The translations under genes were made by a program, and so were the position numbers. A stretch of DNA of 64,000 bases. It comes from Serripes groenlandicus. Its lineage: Eukaryota > Mollusca > Bivalvia > Cardiida > Cardiidae. The notes beneath the pieces were generated by a model. It was given only the letters and a program-made list of their open reading frames with translations. It ran no database searches and had not been told where the DNA came from. The DNA lies in assembly GCA_031761405.1 (NCBI GenBank), contig JASEVX010000003.1:19643849-19707848 (forward strand), in the 5' to 3' direction. Of this stretch, positions 20,961-37,234 are shown in pieces (position 1 is the first letter of the stretch; each line of letters begins with the position of its first letter).

Positions 20961-23775
20961 AAAAACGGATTGGAATGATGTAACCAATAAACTATCACCA
21001 AAAGTCGGATGTTGCACTATATTTTCTGAAATTGAAAGTAAAATTCGCTGCTGGATAAGTGTGACCTTTGATTTGACAACCAGAGTTAAAGAGAAAACAA
21101 AAACAAAGGCAAAGTCGACATTTGATTTATTAATTTTTTTTTATCCAATATTGTCATTATGGTCGCCTATGGAAAATAAATCGCTTCCATCTGACATCAA
21201 TTGTTGTTATTACAAATGGAGGAAACTGATAACTCATAATAATGTAATAATACGTATAAGCATTATATGATTTTGAGTAGATGAGTCGATCCCAACCTGG
21301 ATTTGGCGTGACTATTGTAACTCAAACTACATGGCTATATTTCTTGATTAAATGATTTTACTTTTCAAAACCATTTGTTAAAGTTAAGTAACGTTAATAT
21401 TTAATACGGTTGACATAATTCAGTATTTTAAATCATGTGAGCTTGATGTTCTGAGAGTGGCAAACGTGTTTATTTGTTGGTACAGACGTGAATAGTGTCA
21501 AGATAAGACTGATATGGAATTATCATAGGTCTTTAATCAGATAGGATAATATCTGGTTTGTGTTTGTCATCGTATACGTTGAGTCCATCAGTACGAAAAG
21601 TTATAATACGTTGGCTGTTTGGAACAATATAGATCCAGCTGTAAACTGTACACTATATTGTCAGGTTGATCTTAATATATACTGTTCAGTTATACCAACA
21701 TATACCAATTTAGACGAACGATTCTCTTTTTCGCTTTTAAATCAACTTTAAGATGCGGATGCGGCAGATCACCTGTCATCATTGCGAACAGATAGTGTAA
21801 GCAAATACGGCGTACTAGTACCAAGCAAAGCACTCAAAGTGCTGTTGGACGTTACCACAAGCACTGGAATAATTATTAAACGCTTGTAACCTGTTGTACA
21901 TTTAGGGGAAGTAACAACACAGTTTCATACTTGCAAATTTTTTCAACATATATCGGAGAAATTTCTCCTTTTAGTACAATGGATCCAATTTTTTTTAAGT
22001 AATATATATTTCCATATTTTCACCTAGATGCATACGGTGTTGTCTGTTGTAGACTTTCTGTATGTGGGAATTAATCAACATCTCTTATTCAGAAGTTAAC
22101 TCATCCAATCTCCAAATTAACGCATGTGTAGCGAACAATTGTTGTTTTCAATAATTATATCTCTATTTATAGTTAGTTTCCTTATTTTTGTTTTCCTGGA
22201 TGTTTTCAAAGTCGTCTGTAGCTGATTTGTTTTATGCGGGAAAGGGTTATATAGTGCACGGTCGCTTTTGGGGTATAATTTATTAAAATACCGTTTAAAC
22301 TGACTTTGGGTTAGATCATGATCAATTATTAAGGATTATTTATATAATTATGATCCGTGTATACGTTTGCAATTCTCTTACCATGTATGCTTTTGATGCA
22401 ATCTAATCTCAATCTATTCAAGTATTGAGGTCAAAATAATTCACTAGGTTTTGGGTACAAATACATATTCATTTTTTGTATTCTAACATTGCTTGTGAAT
22501 GAATTAATTTGATCTTGATAGAAACGTTGTACACATAGTACTTCATGGACATTTATTTTCAAGACTCTTTAACATTTACATATTCGATGTTATTTTTCAA
22601 AATTCAGATATATTGACTTATGTTTAGCATTACTTTAATATTGTTCGTAGATGTAGACATTTTTGGAGTCTGATTCTCAAATTAACTATATATTTCTGTT
22701 TGAAATTGGGGAGCCAATTGATGTATGCCTTTCAAAATGACACACTACAAAGTCAAAAATGGCCTAGACGTAGATGAAAGTAAACGCTTAAGAAACAAAT
22801 TGCACTCGAGAGAATACTTTAAACACATACTTAAGATTCATGATAAAATATGACTTTATTTAAAAACAACGGGGGAAAAACGGTCAGTGAAAAATGTGAC
22901 CAGTTTTAATATACTTAATTAACCTTTTTGTGGCGAGTGTGGTAACAATAGCCACTGTACTATTACACAAGAAGAACAATATATAGGGAGATTTCGGCAG
23001 AAGGTCAGAAATCCTTAATTGAAAACGTTTACCGCCAAATAATTCCATAATTTCTGCAGAGACATGGTTAACAATAATAATGTCAGTGCTAGTTTGGTAC
23101 AAAATTGATACTAAGCTTTTAGAACTATCGAACTAATATGTAATTGAGTAAAAAAATGTAAACAGTATGGAGACAGAGAATATCATTGCGCGAGACATAC
23201 TGCCCATTATGGAGTGACGTAGTAAGCAGGTGCCCGTTAAGTCACCCGACGTTTGGTTGGCAAAACAACCTCCATTGTAAATAGAGCGCGAATGGAATTT
23301 TGATATAAAGGGAGGTAATTCAGAAATGATTACATTTTTCTTAGATTCTATGTTGAATATAGTACAAATACATTTATGTAACACTTTTCGAAGTAAAATC
23401 CTACTATAAAGTTATATTTTGTAACCAATTTGAGATAAATCTAAAATATTTTCATTTAATCAGAAGTAAAAAAGAGTTGCTGACATGTTTTCTTAAAATA
23501 GTTTATAAAATTGAAAATAACTGAGAAAATACTTGATCTTACTTCTTGTAAAATCATGACAATAGATGCTCGGACCACACGCATGCGACGAAAAAGCATG
23601 TATCACCGGCTTGTGCCGGAATTCTCATACAATAAACCTTCTAACAAAAGTAATAAACGGGATACCGTCTGTACGGAAGGTTTAAGAATGAGAAGTTAGA
23701 CGAACATGATCCTTTCTTACTTGAGCACACCTGTTTGTAAAAACAATCCATGTGAAGAGAACAATTAGGTGATCT

Positions 23776-23972
23776 TTAACCCTTTCCCACATACAACACG
23801 TCTGCAGCAGATGACTTTGGGAATATCAAGTCAAAACCACGGAAAAGCTCTATAAATGTAGGTAATTACTAAAAAGAATTGAAATAATTGTGACAAAAGA
23901 ATAAATTGCTCGTTTTCAAAAGTTGTCTGTTGCAGAGGCATCATAAAGCATATGTATGTGAGAAAGGGTTAA
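23776..23972. mobile_element. TTAA-flanked MITE
   Basis: A 197-bp copy with TTAA at both ends (23776-23779 and 23969-23972). Termini are CCCTTTCCCACATAC on the left and the complement of GTATGTGAGAAAGGG on the right, followed inward by TCTGCAGCAGATGACTTTGG and AAAGTTGTCTGTTGCAGAGG. TTAA target duplications and a CCC-start terminus are hallmarks of the piggyBac superfamily; no transposase is encoded. Confidence 0.85.
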
Positions 23973-24194
23973 TTACAGAGTCATTTGTGCCAAAAATGTG
24001 TTTTTGGGAAATAAAAAAAAATGGTTGCTATAGACAGGGTATTGCTAAACAAAGCATGAATTTAGCACAGGTGTGACTGTATATGAGAATAATTCCATGA
24101 ACAGATTCACTTTCAAGTCAACTTTCCACAGTTATGCCAGAGCTATATCCCCTTAATTAGTGAAATTTAGTTTGATAGTATTTGTCTGATCTCT

Positions 24195-24400
24195 AACTGG
24201 AGCACTCCTAACCCAACCCATGGGTTGTAAGTTCGAACACTTGCACGGCCAACGTTTGACAAAGGTCACTGTGACAAGCGGCATTCGTCTCCCACCAATG
24301 GGCTAACAGTCTTTGTGGTAAAGCAGCCAGTTGCTCGGGGAACACATTAGGAGTAGTCAGTACTGGTGTGAGAAAGCCAGGAAACACATTATAAAATATA
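24195..24400 (+). mobile_element. tRNA-derived SINE relic
   Basis: A B-box-like GTAAGTTCGAACACTTG near 24226 is followed by the body shared with the SINE at 36309 (CATTCGTCTCCCACCAATG, GTGGTAAAGCAGCCAGTTGC, GAGAAAGCCAGGAAACAC). The CCGTGATATGAC tail is absent. Confidence 0.65.
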
Positions 24401-25610
24401 ATGCTACAATAAATGTATCAATAGGAGCAGCTCTTCCTTTGCAAATGTGTTGATTGTTGGAAAGGGTTGTTCAATAGCCTGTTGTTTATTGACTGATAAT
24501 TTGATAACCATTTTACTGTCTGAAATCACTTGTTGTCGAGTCCGCTTTTGGTGAGCTCGACATATAGCTGTCACAATGGCGGTTCGGTGAGTGTTTCCGT
24601 GCGTCCATAAATCTGTCTGTCCGACCCGCATTTTAACCATGTATAATAGGATTTCTAAGAAAAATAGCACAAAATGTGCACCATGATGAGTTGGTGTGTC
24701 GTGCACAAAACTCAGGTCTGTACCTTAAATGTTAAGGTCACTCGTAGAGGTCAAAGGTCAAAATGAGTACTGTTTGATAGGACTGACTTCTCCGGCCCGG
24801 ACATTGTCAACAGTTTAGGGATTGAGACACTTGGCTTGTAAGAATTAAAGGCTTTCACTTCATTTACGTTTTCTGGACCTATTTACTAATATGTCACCAA
24901 TGGTGTTAGAAGGTGATATAATTAGGATGATCTTGATCCTGTTGATTTTAATATAGATCTGCATGTGGATACATGTACTCCGGGATACTGCTTGTTACTT
25001 TGCAGTATTTTCTACACGATCGCCACTAAAGTGCCTTCGGCGCTTTGATTATATAGGGAGTATGATCAACTCGAGAGTTCACAATGTTTTAACTTATAAT
25101 TTACTATATGAGCATGTGCATTAGAAAAGATATCCGTTGAAATATTTTAACATTGTAGGATTATACCGACGTCTTATAGAAAATGTTTTTACCATTAGTA
25201 TTGAGGGATGTAATAAAATATAGGCAATTGTATGGCAGATCTCTAAAGTCAAAGCCTAATTATTGGATAGAGTTGACAATATTGTGACAAAAGCATAACT
25301 ATCGCATTAGGATCCGGTTCATACTTCGTCAAATATGTTTCCAAACGTCTTTTGCTGCCGATGTGTCAAATCACGTTTGCATATAGGAAAGGATAGCGAC
25401 AACAAGCTCAAGAGTCAAATAATACGAATATTATATCATACAGTGACAAAATGCATGGAATTATACATGATTCTTTGTATAAACACAAGTATCAGTGTAG
25501 TCTTGAGATGAGCCTGCGTAACGATGATGAACGAATCCGCCTTAGCTTGTGTATATGGCATTCAAGGCACGTCAGGCGAAAGGGCGGCTCATTGTACCCC
25601 CTATTTGGCA

Positions 25611-29100
<3,490 letters not shown>

Positions 29101-29494
29101 ACCCTTTCATATAGAGCAATGTCTCATTTAACAACAATGTTTCGACTCTATCAACAATAATATTATATTTTTTAATATTTTTCATATTTTCAAAAATTAT
29201 TTAAAAGTCCTCTGTTGCAGATTACTTGAATGCGGGAAAGGGGTTAAACGAAATTGGTTAAGATGATAAGTATCACAGAACCGAATGAATTTCAGAAGCA
29301 TGTTACAATTAGAGATAATTGATTTTAGTACATATATATTATTTGAAAAAGTATAATGGTATTTTAACGTTGTTTTCCGTGTTTTTACACAATTTTGAAA
29401 TATGCTTTTTTTGCGTTACTTTTTCTTTTCTGTTTTACTTAGGTGTATTCGATTTCGCTTTATAGTATATATTACTATCGACGATATTACTTTA

Positions 29495-30632
29495 TTTTAA
29501 TGCTGTTTGCAGACGATACACTAATCCCTAGTAACAGTCTGAAGATCTTCAAATAGCCTAAACTTGTTGGAAAGTTATTGTGATAATTAGGATTTGTCAG
29601 AAAACGTAGATAGGTCAAAATTTATGGCATTTAGAAATAGAGGTGGGGTAAGGCTAACGAATCATGGACTTTTAAAGGGCAAGCTATTGAATTACTGAAT
29701 GACTTAACTACCTTGGATGTTTTTTTTAACTACACCGGTTCTTGTCTGTTACACAACCAGTTTATTGTAGGTAAAGGAATTAAAGCCTTAAATGCTCTTA
29801 TGTTAAATAAAAGGAAATATAATATGAAAGTACATACGTTATGTTAGCTTTTTTACTCCTTTGTTGGAGCCACATTAAAGTATGGATGTGAAATAACAGG
29901 CTTTTCAAACTCTAATCAAATAGAGCGAGTTCATCATTAATTCTTAAAGCAAATTTTACATGTTAAGCTATCAACAAGCTCTATGGGTATCTATGGGGAG
30001 ATTGGAAGATATACATTATACATAGCCAGATATTATATAATAATAAAATATTGGTGCAAAGTTATTGCAACAAATAATGTGATAATCAGTCATTATATCA
30101 AACAATGATTGGGCAAAAAAGAATAAGAATATCTGAGACACATTGGGAAAACCAATATATTATTAGCTATAAATCATTCCTTGGGATTGTTAAACAGAGA
30201 TTAACTGACATTTGCACACAAGAATGGTCATCTATTTTAAATAGTAGCTGTTCACTGAGAAAATATAAATACGTTTGACTGTGAAAAATATTTGAATGCT
30301 TTTCCCAGTAATCTGTTCATGCATATTGTCAGAATGCGCATATCGTCTCACAATTTGAGAATAGAATCTGGTCAATTTACTTCAAAAAGGATTGACTATG
30401 AGCAAAGATATAGTAATTACTGTCGTGAAAAAGATATTGAGGACGAATACCATTTTGTTTTAATATGTCCTGTATACTCGAAACTTAGAACCAAATTATT
30501 AAACCTATTACAGAGTTAAGCCATCTGTAAACATATTTATTGATTTATTAACAACTGATAAAACTGGTACGTTATTGAACTTGACCAAATATTTACGTGA
30601 AGCTTTTACACATAGGTTAAGCTTAATTAGTT
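29495..30632 (+). pseudogene. Non-LTR retrotransposon (LINE) pol fragment
   Basis: LFADDT at 29503-29520 is the LINE reverse-transcriptase active site. After many stops the sense continues through VGATLKYGCEI near 29868. The best-preserved part, 30292-30519, encodes NLRIESGQF … CREKDIEDEYHFVLICPVYS, the Cys/His cluster at the C-terminus of CR1/jockey/I-type LINE proteins (the first Cys is lost). The last part (LNLTKYLREAFTHR, near 30590) is a typical end. It is heavily mutated, with no endonuclease domain. Confidence 0.8.
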
Positions 30633-31566
30633 AATACCACTTAAAAATGTCGAGTTATCATGCGATATGCTATGAAAATCCAATATGTTTCTTATCATTT
30701 ATATGTACTTGTAAGTATACGTATATATGTACGTGTAAGTATACGTATATATTCACATATATTTCTTACATTTCCATATATGTTCAACCTCATTTATATA
30801 TTAATAGAATGTATTTGTCGAAACAATAGTGTGCACATAGTTGTCTTGACTTGATCTTTGAATTTTATATGATATCATTCATATGTATGTAACTAGAAAC
30901 TTTGTAAAGTTTACGTTACTGATTAAGAATTTTCTTGAATTTTGATTCTATAAATATACTTAATTATTCTGAATTACATCGGTTCATTTAATGTAGTATG
31001 TTGTAATACAATGTTTGAGTAGGATATTGTCTAACAAGAAACTGTAACGACTTATTTTCTGAATTTTAGAAAAAATAAAAACGATAAAATTAAAATTTAC
31101 TGCTTTTCGTTATTTGAAACTTCATGAAATATGTCTAAAAACATATACTTACCTCATACTGTAGTGTTTAGTAATTTAAATTAAAAATAGGTTATTGTTT
31201 TTGTTTATTTGCATATCTTTGGTCAGACAAATGATTATTTCTGAAAAAATGCGCAAGTAAAGTGAAACTTACAAATATAATTATATATACATATTTTGAA
31301 AATTTCTGATCCTGAAATTGATGTTGTCAATTGTAAGTCCAGATATTGCCTATTACGGCCGCACCGTTTTGATGTATGTTCGTGTATATAAACTAAAACT
31401 ATATATATGCTATGTAACGGTATAGCGGTATTTCTTCTGAAATGCAAATTTTTCTAATATTCCTTTTTTAATTCCAAATTTGAATTTGGAAAAATGAACC
31501 ACTGCATGAGAAAAGGTACAAGTTAGCAATCTGAAGAGTTAAGGTTAACATTATCGTGTCAGCGCA
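30633..31566. other. Intergenic stretch without recognised gene
   Basis: It contains a duplicated TGTAAGTATACGTATAT motif at 30710-30750 and is otherwise plain AT-rich sequence. No coding or RNA features were identified. Confidence 0.5.
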
Positions 31567-31850
31567 GCGCCGGTAGATGAGTCGGAAGCGAGGCGGGCTG
31601 TCAATACAGGCCTTGTAAATTCGAACCACAGTTCGGCAAACATTCTTTCCGATGATAGACACTAGACTCGGTGACACGAGTCCTTCTTCTTCAACCATTG
31701 GGCTTACAGTATATGTAGAAAATCAGCCATCGACTTGGAAAAGCTGTTGTGTTGAGTACAGATGTGGTTAAGTGAGGAAACACGGGTGAACTGGCCGTTG
31801 TGATATTACTGAAAAAATGTTGAAATAGGCGTCAAGCAATTTTTCAAGGA
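31567..31850 (+). mobile_element. tRNA-derived SINE relic
   Basis: The head GGTAGATGAGTCGG … TTGTAAATTCGAACCACAG retains A- and B-box shapes. The body carries CTTCTTCAACCATTGGGCTT and the tail GAGGAAACACGGGTGAACTG … GTTGTGATATTACTGA. It is diverged from the copies at 36309 and 41581. Confidence 0.65.
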
Positions 31851-32051
31851 ATTGTAAGTAATATGTGCACAGTGAAGGTCTTGATCAGATTGTACGGATG
31901 CATCGGCTAATCTGGTTCTATACAGTTTACAAACACCGACTTGTACCTTTTCACATGCACTGGCTAATATATAGTTCGTAACTGTCGGTTGAACATTTAG
32001 GGACAATATGGCATCGTAGCTTCTGAGGCAGCAACCACTGTAAAATAGATA

Positions 32052-32279
32052 TATTTATTTATTTATTGGGGTTTTACGCCGCTTTCAACATTAGTTCAGT
32101 TATATCACGGCGACAGTTCACTTATTCATGTTCCCTGGGTAAACAAACCAGTACTAGGCTAGAAAATGTGCCTTGCCCAAGGGCACTCCACAATGACCGT
32201 AGTGTCGCGACTGGGGACCGAACTCGGGACACCCGGTTTCGAAATCCCCGACGCTAACCACTCGACCACAGCGGATTCC
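32052..32279 (-). mobile_element. tRNA-derived SINE with 14-bp target duplication
   Basis: Read on the minus strand it starts GGAATCCGCTGTGGTCGAGT with A box GTGGTCGAGTGGTTAGCG and B box GAGTTCGGTCCCC, a Ser/Leu-tRNA-like head. It continues GGGCAAGGCACATTTTCTAG, then CGCCGTGATATAACTGAAC, and ends in TAAATAAATAAATA. CTGTAAAATAGATA flanks it at 32038-32051 and 32280-32293. A 5'-truncated relative is at 60090-60235. Confidence 0.88.
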
Positions 32280-32564
32280 CTGTAAAATAGATAACAAAAA
32301 TAAGAATACAAAAGGAATATTATGTTTCAGTAATATTATGTTATGTATCAATACATGGATATGTATTGTACTACGAGGTGCGAGGAAGAATTGATATCAA
32401 TTTAGCCACGCCCCGAAAAGACAAAAATAAACCATGATTCGGTACTGCAACATAATTAACCTTTAAGTATATACCTTTTATAACATTTAAAACAAAATAA
32501 TGAAAAACAAACAAATTTCGATATTTTGAAGAACGAAATAATATAATTTACAATTAATTTTACT

Positions 32565-34396
32565 TTTCAAAACAGTGTTGTAAATTAAGCAAAGTCAATG
32601 TTGAATACGGTTAAAATAATTCTGTATTTTTTCATTCGTGTGAGCTTCATGCTATAAGAGACGCAAGCGTGTTTATTTGTTTGCCCAAACGTGAATGTTG
32701 TCAATATATGACTGTTCCGGAGTAAACATAGGTCGTGTATCAGATGGGATAATGTATGGATTGTGTTTGCCATCGTATAAAATGAGTCCAACCTCTGGAA
32801 AAGGTATAATACGTTAACCTTTTGGAACAGTATAGATCCAGTGTATACTGTTGATATATAACTTACACAAGCTTGTTGGAAGATTATGTCTACTTGTTGA
32901 GATTCTTATAGAACGCAGCAGATTGACAGGTTGGTCTTAATCTATACTGTTCAGATATGCCAACGTGCACCATTTTAGACAGACGATGCCTTTTTTTCGC
33001 TTTGAAATCAACTTTAGGATGTGGATGCAGCAGATCACTTATCACCATTGAGAAGAGATATTTTAAGCAAATACGACGAACTAGTAGCAAAAATGGCCTA
33101 GACGTCGTTCAAAGTAAACGCCTAAGAAAGGAAATGGCATTCCAGAGCATAACTTAAACACAAACTTTTAATTCATAATGTAGACAAAACACATACTACA
33201 TAGACAAACATAAAGTAGAACTATATTTCAACAACATCGGAATACTAACAACAAGGAGAGAAGGATAGAGAAAAGGGTGGCCAGTGTTAATCTAATTAAC
33301 CTTTATATATATATGAAGTCTGATCATCTCGAGAGTTCACAATGTTTAAACTTATATTTACTAGTTGTGACTGTGCATGAGATGAGCAAAGATATCCTTT
33401 GAACGTTCTTAACATTGTGGGATTGTACTGGTATCTTGTCGTATGTCTAACTTTTTGAAAATGATATTTACCATTAATATGGAGGTGAGAAAGAGGGTGA
33501 GTGATAACATACAGGCAAACATATGGAAGATTTCTGCAATGAAGCATTATTATTGGATAGATTTGAAAATATCGAGACAAAAAAAGAACTTTCACAATAT
33601 GGGAAAGTTCACACTTTGTAAAAAAAAAATCAAATGTCATTTGGTTCAGATATATCAAATCACGTTTGCATATCGGAAAATGTGTCTTGCGCAGAGAGGA
33701 TATTTCACATCTAGGTATTGGCGATTACTTTTTTTTTTCAGTGTCATTTACGTTATCCCATTCCATTGTAGACAGTTTACGTATATAAAGTACTTAACAG
33801 AAAAAACCTGCTTCCGATGTAACCAAGACATGGAATAGAAAACTAGCAAACTTTCAGGGGCAAAACAAGAAGTAGCGCAGAAAAGAAATCGTATAAGTTG
33901 TTGACTTTATGATGCGGCCATCTTATGATCATTCAACATGGTCATACTCCACAGTATACAACCATTATATCATAACTAACCGTAGTTTGGGTTAAGATGT
34001 AGAATCATGTCGCCATTCACTTCACAAGTTCCACACGATCCACCACAGTATGCCGATATGATTTCACCATCAGCACTTCTAGAGAAACTGTCTATGGTAG
34101 CGGGTGTGTTACTGGTCAACACCCATTGTAACTGAAATATGTCATTTCAAATTTTAATAATATAACATAACATAACATAAACTTTGTTTAGACATTAAAC
34201 ATTATAGCACATAGTTAAATAATACGAATATAATATCATACAGGGGGAAATGCATGGCATGTTACATATATCCTTGTATAAACACATTGAAGTCCTGAGA
34301 TGAGAGTGCGTATGGGAATGTGATGAACGAATCCGCCTTGGCATGTGTAGATGGCATTCAAAGCACGTCAGGCTAAAAGACGGGTCATTTTACCCT

Positions 34397-34400
<4 letters not shown>
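32565..34400 (+). repeat. Segmental duplication, copy B
   Basis: It is collinear with blocks of 21356-25610. In copy B the blocks are closer together, and a 0.5-kb stretch (about 33700-34195) absent from copy A contains the GON-domain exon at 33981-34131. Homology stops at the poly-C tract at 34398. Confidence 0.8.
33981..34131 (-). CDS. EGF-Sushi-GON gene, exon 6 found (GON end)
   Basis: A 151-bp exon bordered by TATTTCAG acceptor and a GTTAGT donor; it enters in phase 0 and leaves in phase 1. It encodes 50 residues including LQWVLTSNTP and SAYCGGSCGTC. The CGGxCGxC cluster is the conserved C-terminal cysteine pattern of the GON domain. It joins in frame to the exon at 36057. At least one further 3' exon with the stop codon must exist below 33981 but was not identified. 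The surrounding duplicate copy A lacks this exon. Confidence 0.8.

Positions 34401-34427
<27 letters not shown>
34398..34427 (+). repeat. Poly-C run, 30 bases
   Basis: Thirty consecutive C directly before the 70-bp minisatellite, inside the intron between exons 36057 and 33981. On the transcribed minus strand it is a G run able to form G-quadruplexes. The length could be an assembly or sequencing compromise. Confidence 0.95.
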
Positions 34428-35905
34428 TGTATTTAATATGTATGAGTAAAGGTTAATACAAATCCATACTGTTTTCGTTACGATCTACGTCTATTAAATA
34501 ATGTATATAATATCTATGAGTTGAGATTGCTACAAAACCTAGTTTCTTTACAATCTACTTCTATTAAATAATGTATTTAATATTTATGAGTAAAGGTTGT
34601 TGCTATAAATCTAGTTTTCGTTACGATCTACGTCTACTAAAAATGAAGTTAATACTATGAATAAAGGTTCCTACACATTCTGTTTTTGTTACTATCTACG
34701 TCTATTATATCATGTATAATATATATATATTAGTAAAGGTTGCTACGAATCTAGTTTTCGTTACGATCTACGTCTATTTAAATAATATATAATATATCTA
34801 TGAGTAAAGGTTGCCACAATAACTGTTTTAGTTACGATCTACGTATATTAAATAATGTATTTAATATTTATGAGTAAAGGATGCCACAATGATTGTTTTC
34901 GTTACGATCTACGTATATTAAATAATGTATTTAATATTTATGAGTAAATGTTTCCACAATGACTGTTTTCGTTACGATCTACGTATATTAAATAATGTAT
35001 TTGTTATTTAAGAGTAAAGATTGCCACAATAACTGTTTTCGTTACGATCTACGTATATTAAATAATGTATAATATATTTATGAGTAAAAGGTGCCACAAT
35101 GACTGGGTTTTTTTACTATCTATGTGTAAAGGACTCTACAAATCTATGAGGAAAGGTTGCTACAAATCTAGTTTTCGTTACGATCTACGCCTATTTAAAA
35201 CATGTATAATATATATATGAGTAAATGTTGCCACAATGACTGTTTTTGTTACGATCTACGTATATTAAATAATATATTTAATATTTATATGTAAAGGACT
35301 CTACTAATCTATGTGGAAAGGTTGCTATAAATCTAGTTTTCGTTAAGATCTACGTCTACTAAATAATGTAGTTTATACTATGAATAAAGGTTGCTACACA
35401 TTCTGTTTGTGTTACTAGCTACGTCTATTATATCATGTATAATATATATATCAGTAAAGGATGCCACAATGACTGTTTTCGTTACGATCTACTATTATTA
35501 AATAATATATTTAATATTTATGTGTAAAGGACTCTACAAATCTATTTGGAAAGGTTGAATCAAATCTAGTTTTCGTCTACTAAATAATGTAGTTTATACT
35601 ATGAATAAAGGTAGCTACACATTCTGTTTTTGTTACTATCTACGTCTATTATATCATGTATCATATATATATCAGTAAAGATTGCCACAATTACTGTTTT
35701 CGTTACGATCTACTACTATTAAATAATGTATAATATATCTATGATAAAAGGTTGCTACCAATCACTTGTTATAGTTACTACCTTATTAATGTTTTTTATA
35801 TATATGAGTAAAGATTGCTTGACAAATCCAGTTTTTGTGACAATCTCGGTTTATTAAGTAATGTATTTAATACCTATGAATAAGGGTTACTTCAAATATT
35901 GTTTG
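34428..35905 (+). repeat. 70-bp minisatellite, about 20 units
   Basis: TTACGATCTACG recurs at 34478, 34621, 34761, 34832, 34902, 34972 and 35042, with a period near 70 (68-73). Each unit ends ATTAAATAATGTATTTAATA and begins TATGAGTAAAGG. Two subtypes alternate, one with CTACAAATCTAG and one with CCACAATGACTG. It lies entirely in an intron of the minus-strand GON gene. Confidence 0.93.
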
Positions 35906-36056
35906 TGTAATGTGCAACGTGTATGTGTCATCATAATATAAGCGGATAGTTAAAGCACTGTATAGACTATACGTAGACCGGTCTGACGTGAGTCTTCAAT
36001 ATCCGTACATGCCATAAGGCACCTTTTGTTCCTGAAGCGGCTTGTATGTTTCTTAC

Positions 36057-36218
36057 CTGTTGATCCAGAATCAGACCAGTAGTACTTGTATCTATTTTAA
36101 AATGACCACGGCGTGGCGACTCACAACTGTGAACTAGTCCGTAGCCAAGGTCTTGTAAATAGAAGACCATACCCGTTTGCGATGCAAATGTTTTGTCCTT
36201 GCGATTGACAATCATCGT
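36057..36218 (-). CDS. EGF-Sushi-GON gene, exon 5 found (GON middle)
   Basis: A 162-bp, 54-codon exon between acceptor GAATATAG and donor GTAAGA, phase 0 at both ends. It encodes KDKTFASQTG, YGLVHSCESP and GHFKIDTSTTGL, matching the central GON-domain pattern (FA…G, YG…SC, G.F.ID…TGL). The intron before it (36219-37985) holds a SINE, a hairpin and a MITE. Confidence 0.85.
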
Positions 36219-36308
36219 CTATATTCATGATAAATAGAATAATGTTTTATGTTAATATCCATCCACATGTTCAACAGTATTGTCTTATTTGTCTTAATTG
36301 TCGAAAGC

Positions 36309-36598
36309 CGAGCCTCAGTAGCTCAGTCGGTAGCGACGCGGGTTGTTATTACGGGGGATTTGAGTTCGAATCCCAGCTGGGCTAATATTTTATTCTGACA
36401 TTTGATAAAAGTCCATGCGTTAAACGTCATTCGTCTTCCACCAATATAAATACAGTCTATGTGGCAAAGCAGCCAGTTACTTGGGAAGTTTGTTGTGTGG
36501 ATGACTGATATTGGGAAGCCAGGAATACACGAGTAGGTGACGTGATATGACATAAAATGTGTTAAAAATGGCGTAAAACCCCAATCAATAAATCAACT
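36309..36598 (+). mobile_element. tRNA-derived SINE with target duplication, intronic
   Basis: The head has A box TAGCTCAGTCGGTAGCG and B box GAGTTCGAATCCC. The body contains GTGGCAAAGCAGCCAGTTAC and GGGAAGCCAGGAATACACG, and the tail CGTGATATGACAT … GGCGTAAAACCCC plus (AATC)n-like end. Flanks TAATTGTCGAAAGC (36295-36308) and TATTTGTCGAAAGC (36599-36612) form a 14-bp duplication with one mismatch. It is antisense to the host GON gene. Confidence 0.9.
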
Positions 36599-36879
36599 TA
36601 TTTGTCGAAAGCGAATTCCTGATCAAAATGGAGACAATCCGATTACTTAATTCAGAAACAAGATTCGTTTATTAGATGTTTACTAGTTATGAATGTCAAA
36701 GTATTTCGGGAATGTAATCACTGAATAGTTTCGGAAGTAATGTTTCGAATTTACTTTAAGTCGATAAGACCGTTTTCGATAACATTCGTTATTGAACTCC
36801 GCCAACGAATTTGAAAAGATGTTGGTTTCTAGAATGTTTGTTGTTTGCTCTGTCCTCGATTATTTTAGGTTCAGTTTTT

Positions 36880-36913
36880 ACCAGGGACACTATATAACTA
36901 TAGTGTCCCTGGT
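36880..36913. repeat. Perfect 15-bp inverted repeat, 4-nt loop
   Basis: ACCAGGGACACTATA (36880-36894) and its exact complement at 36899-36913 flank the loop TAAC. It is intronic. Adjacent TTTTTACC/GGTTTTTA symmetry extends the mirror-like pattern. Confidence 0.9.
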
Positions 36914-37234
36914 TTTTAACAACCATTCTTATTCGCATTTTAAATGTAATGCTATAAAATGCTTTTGTGCTAAACAAAATCATTCGGCCAATCAAAAATT
37001 GTAATGGAGTGTGGGGTCGTATTTTTATTATAATAATCATGTTCCTATTGTCACAAGTTTTCCAAAAGTCTTCTGCTTCAGAGGCCCCAGAAAGCATCTA
37101 CATGGGGTAATGGTAAATATAAAGTCTTGCTTATTACATGAATAATTATAAAACATATTGATACGTGAACGAGCGAACATTCTAGACGAAGAAAAGAATG
37201 CACATATCTTCTTCTACATTCCTCGCAACAATTA

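Larger units (their letters stand above)
21356..25610 (+). repeat. Segmental duplication, copy A
   Basis: Blocks at 21356-21835, 22745-22925, 25045-25400 and 25405-25610 align in order with 32565-33090, 33090-33300, 33310-33700 and 34195-34400. Examples are GATTGTGTTTGCCATCGTAT-like text, AAATGGCCTAGACGT, CTCGAGAGTTCACAATGTTT and GATGAACGAATCCGCCTT. Copy A carries extra insertions (MITEs at 21950-22250 and 23776-23972, a SINE relic near 24195) and lacks the GON exon present at 33981-34131 in copy B. Confidence 0.8.

Noticed and set aside
34428..35905. CRISPR-like repeat array
   Set aside because: The 70-bp period has no unique spacers and the DNA is eukaryotic; it is a minisatellite.
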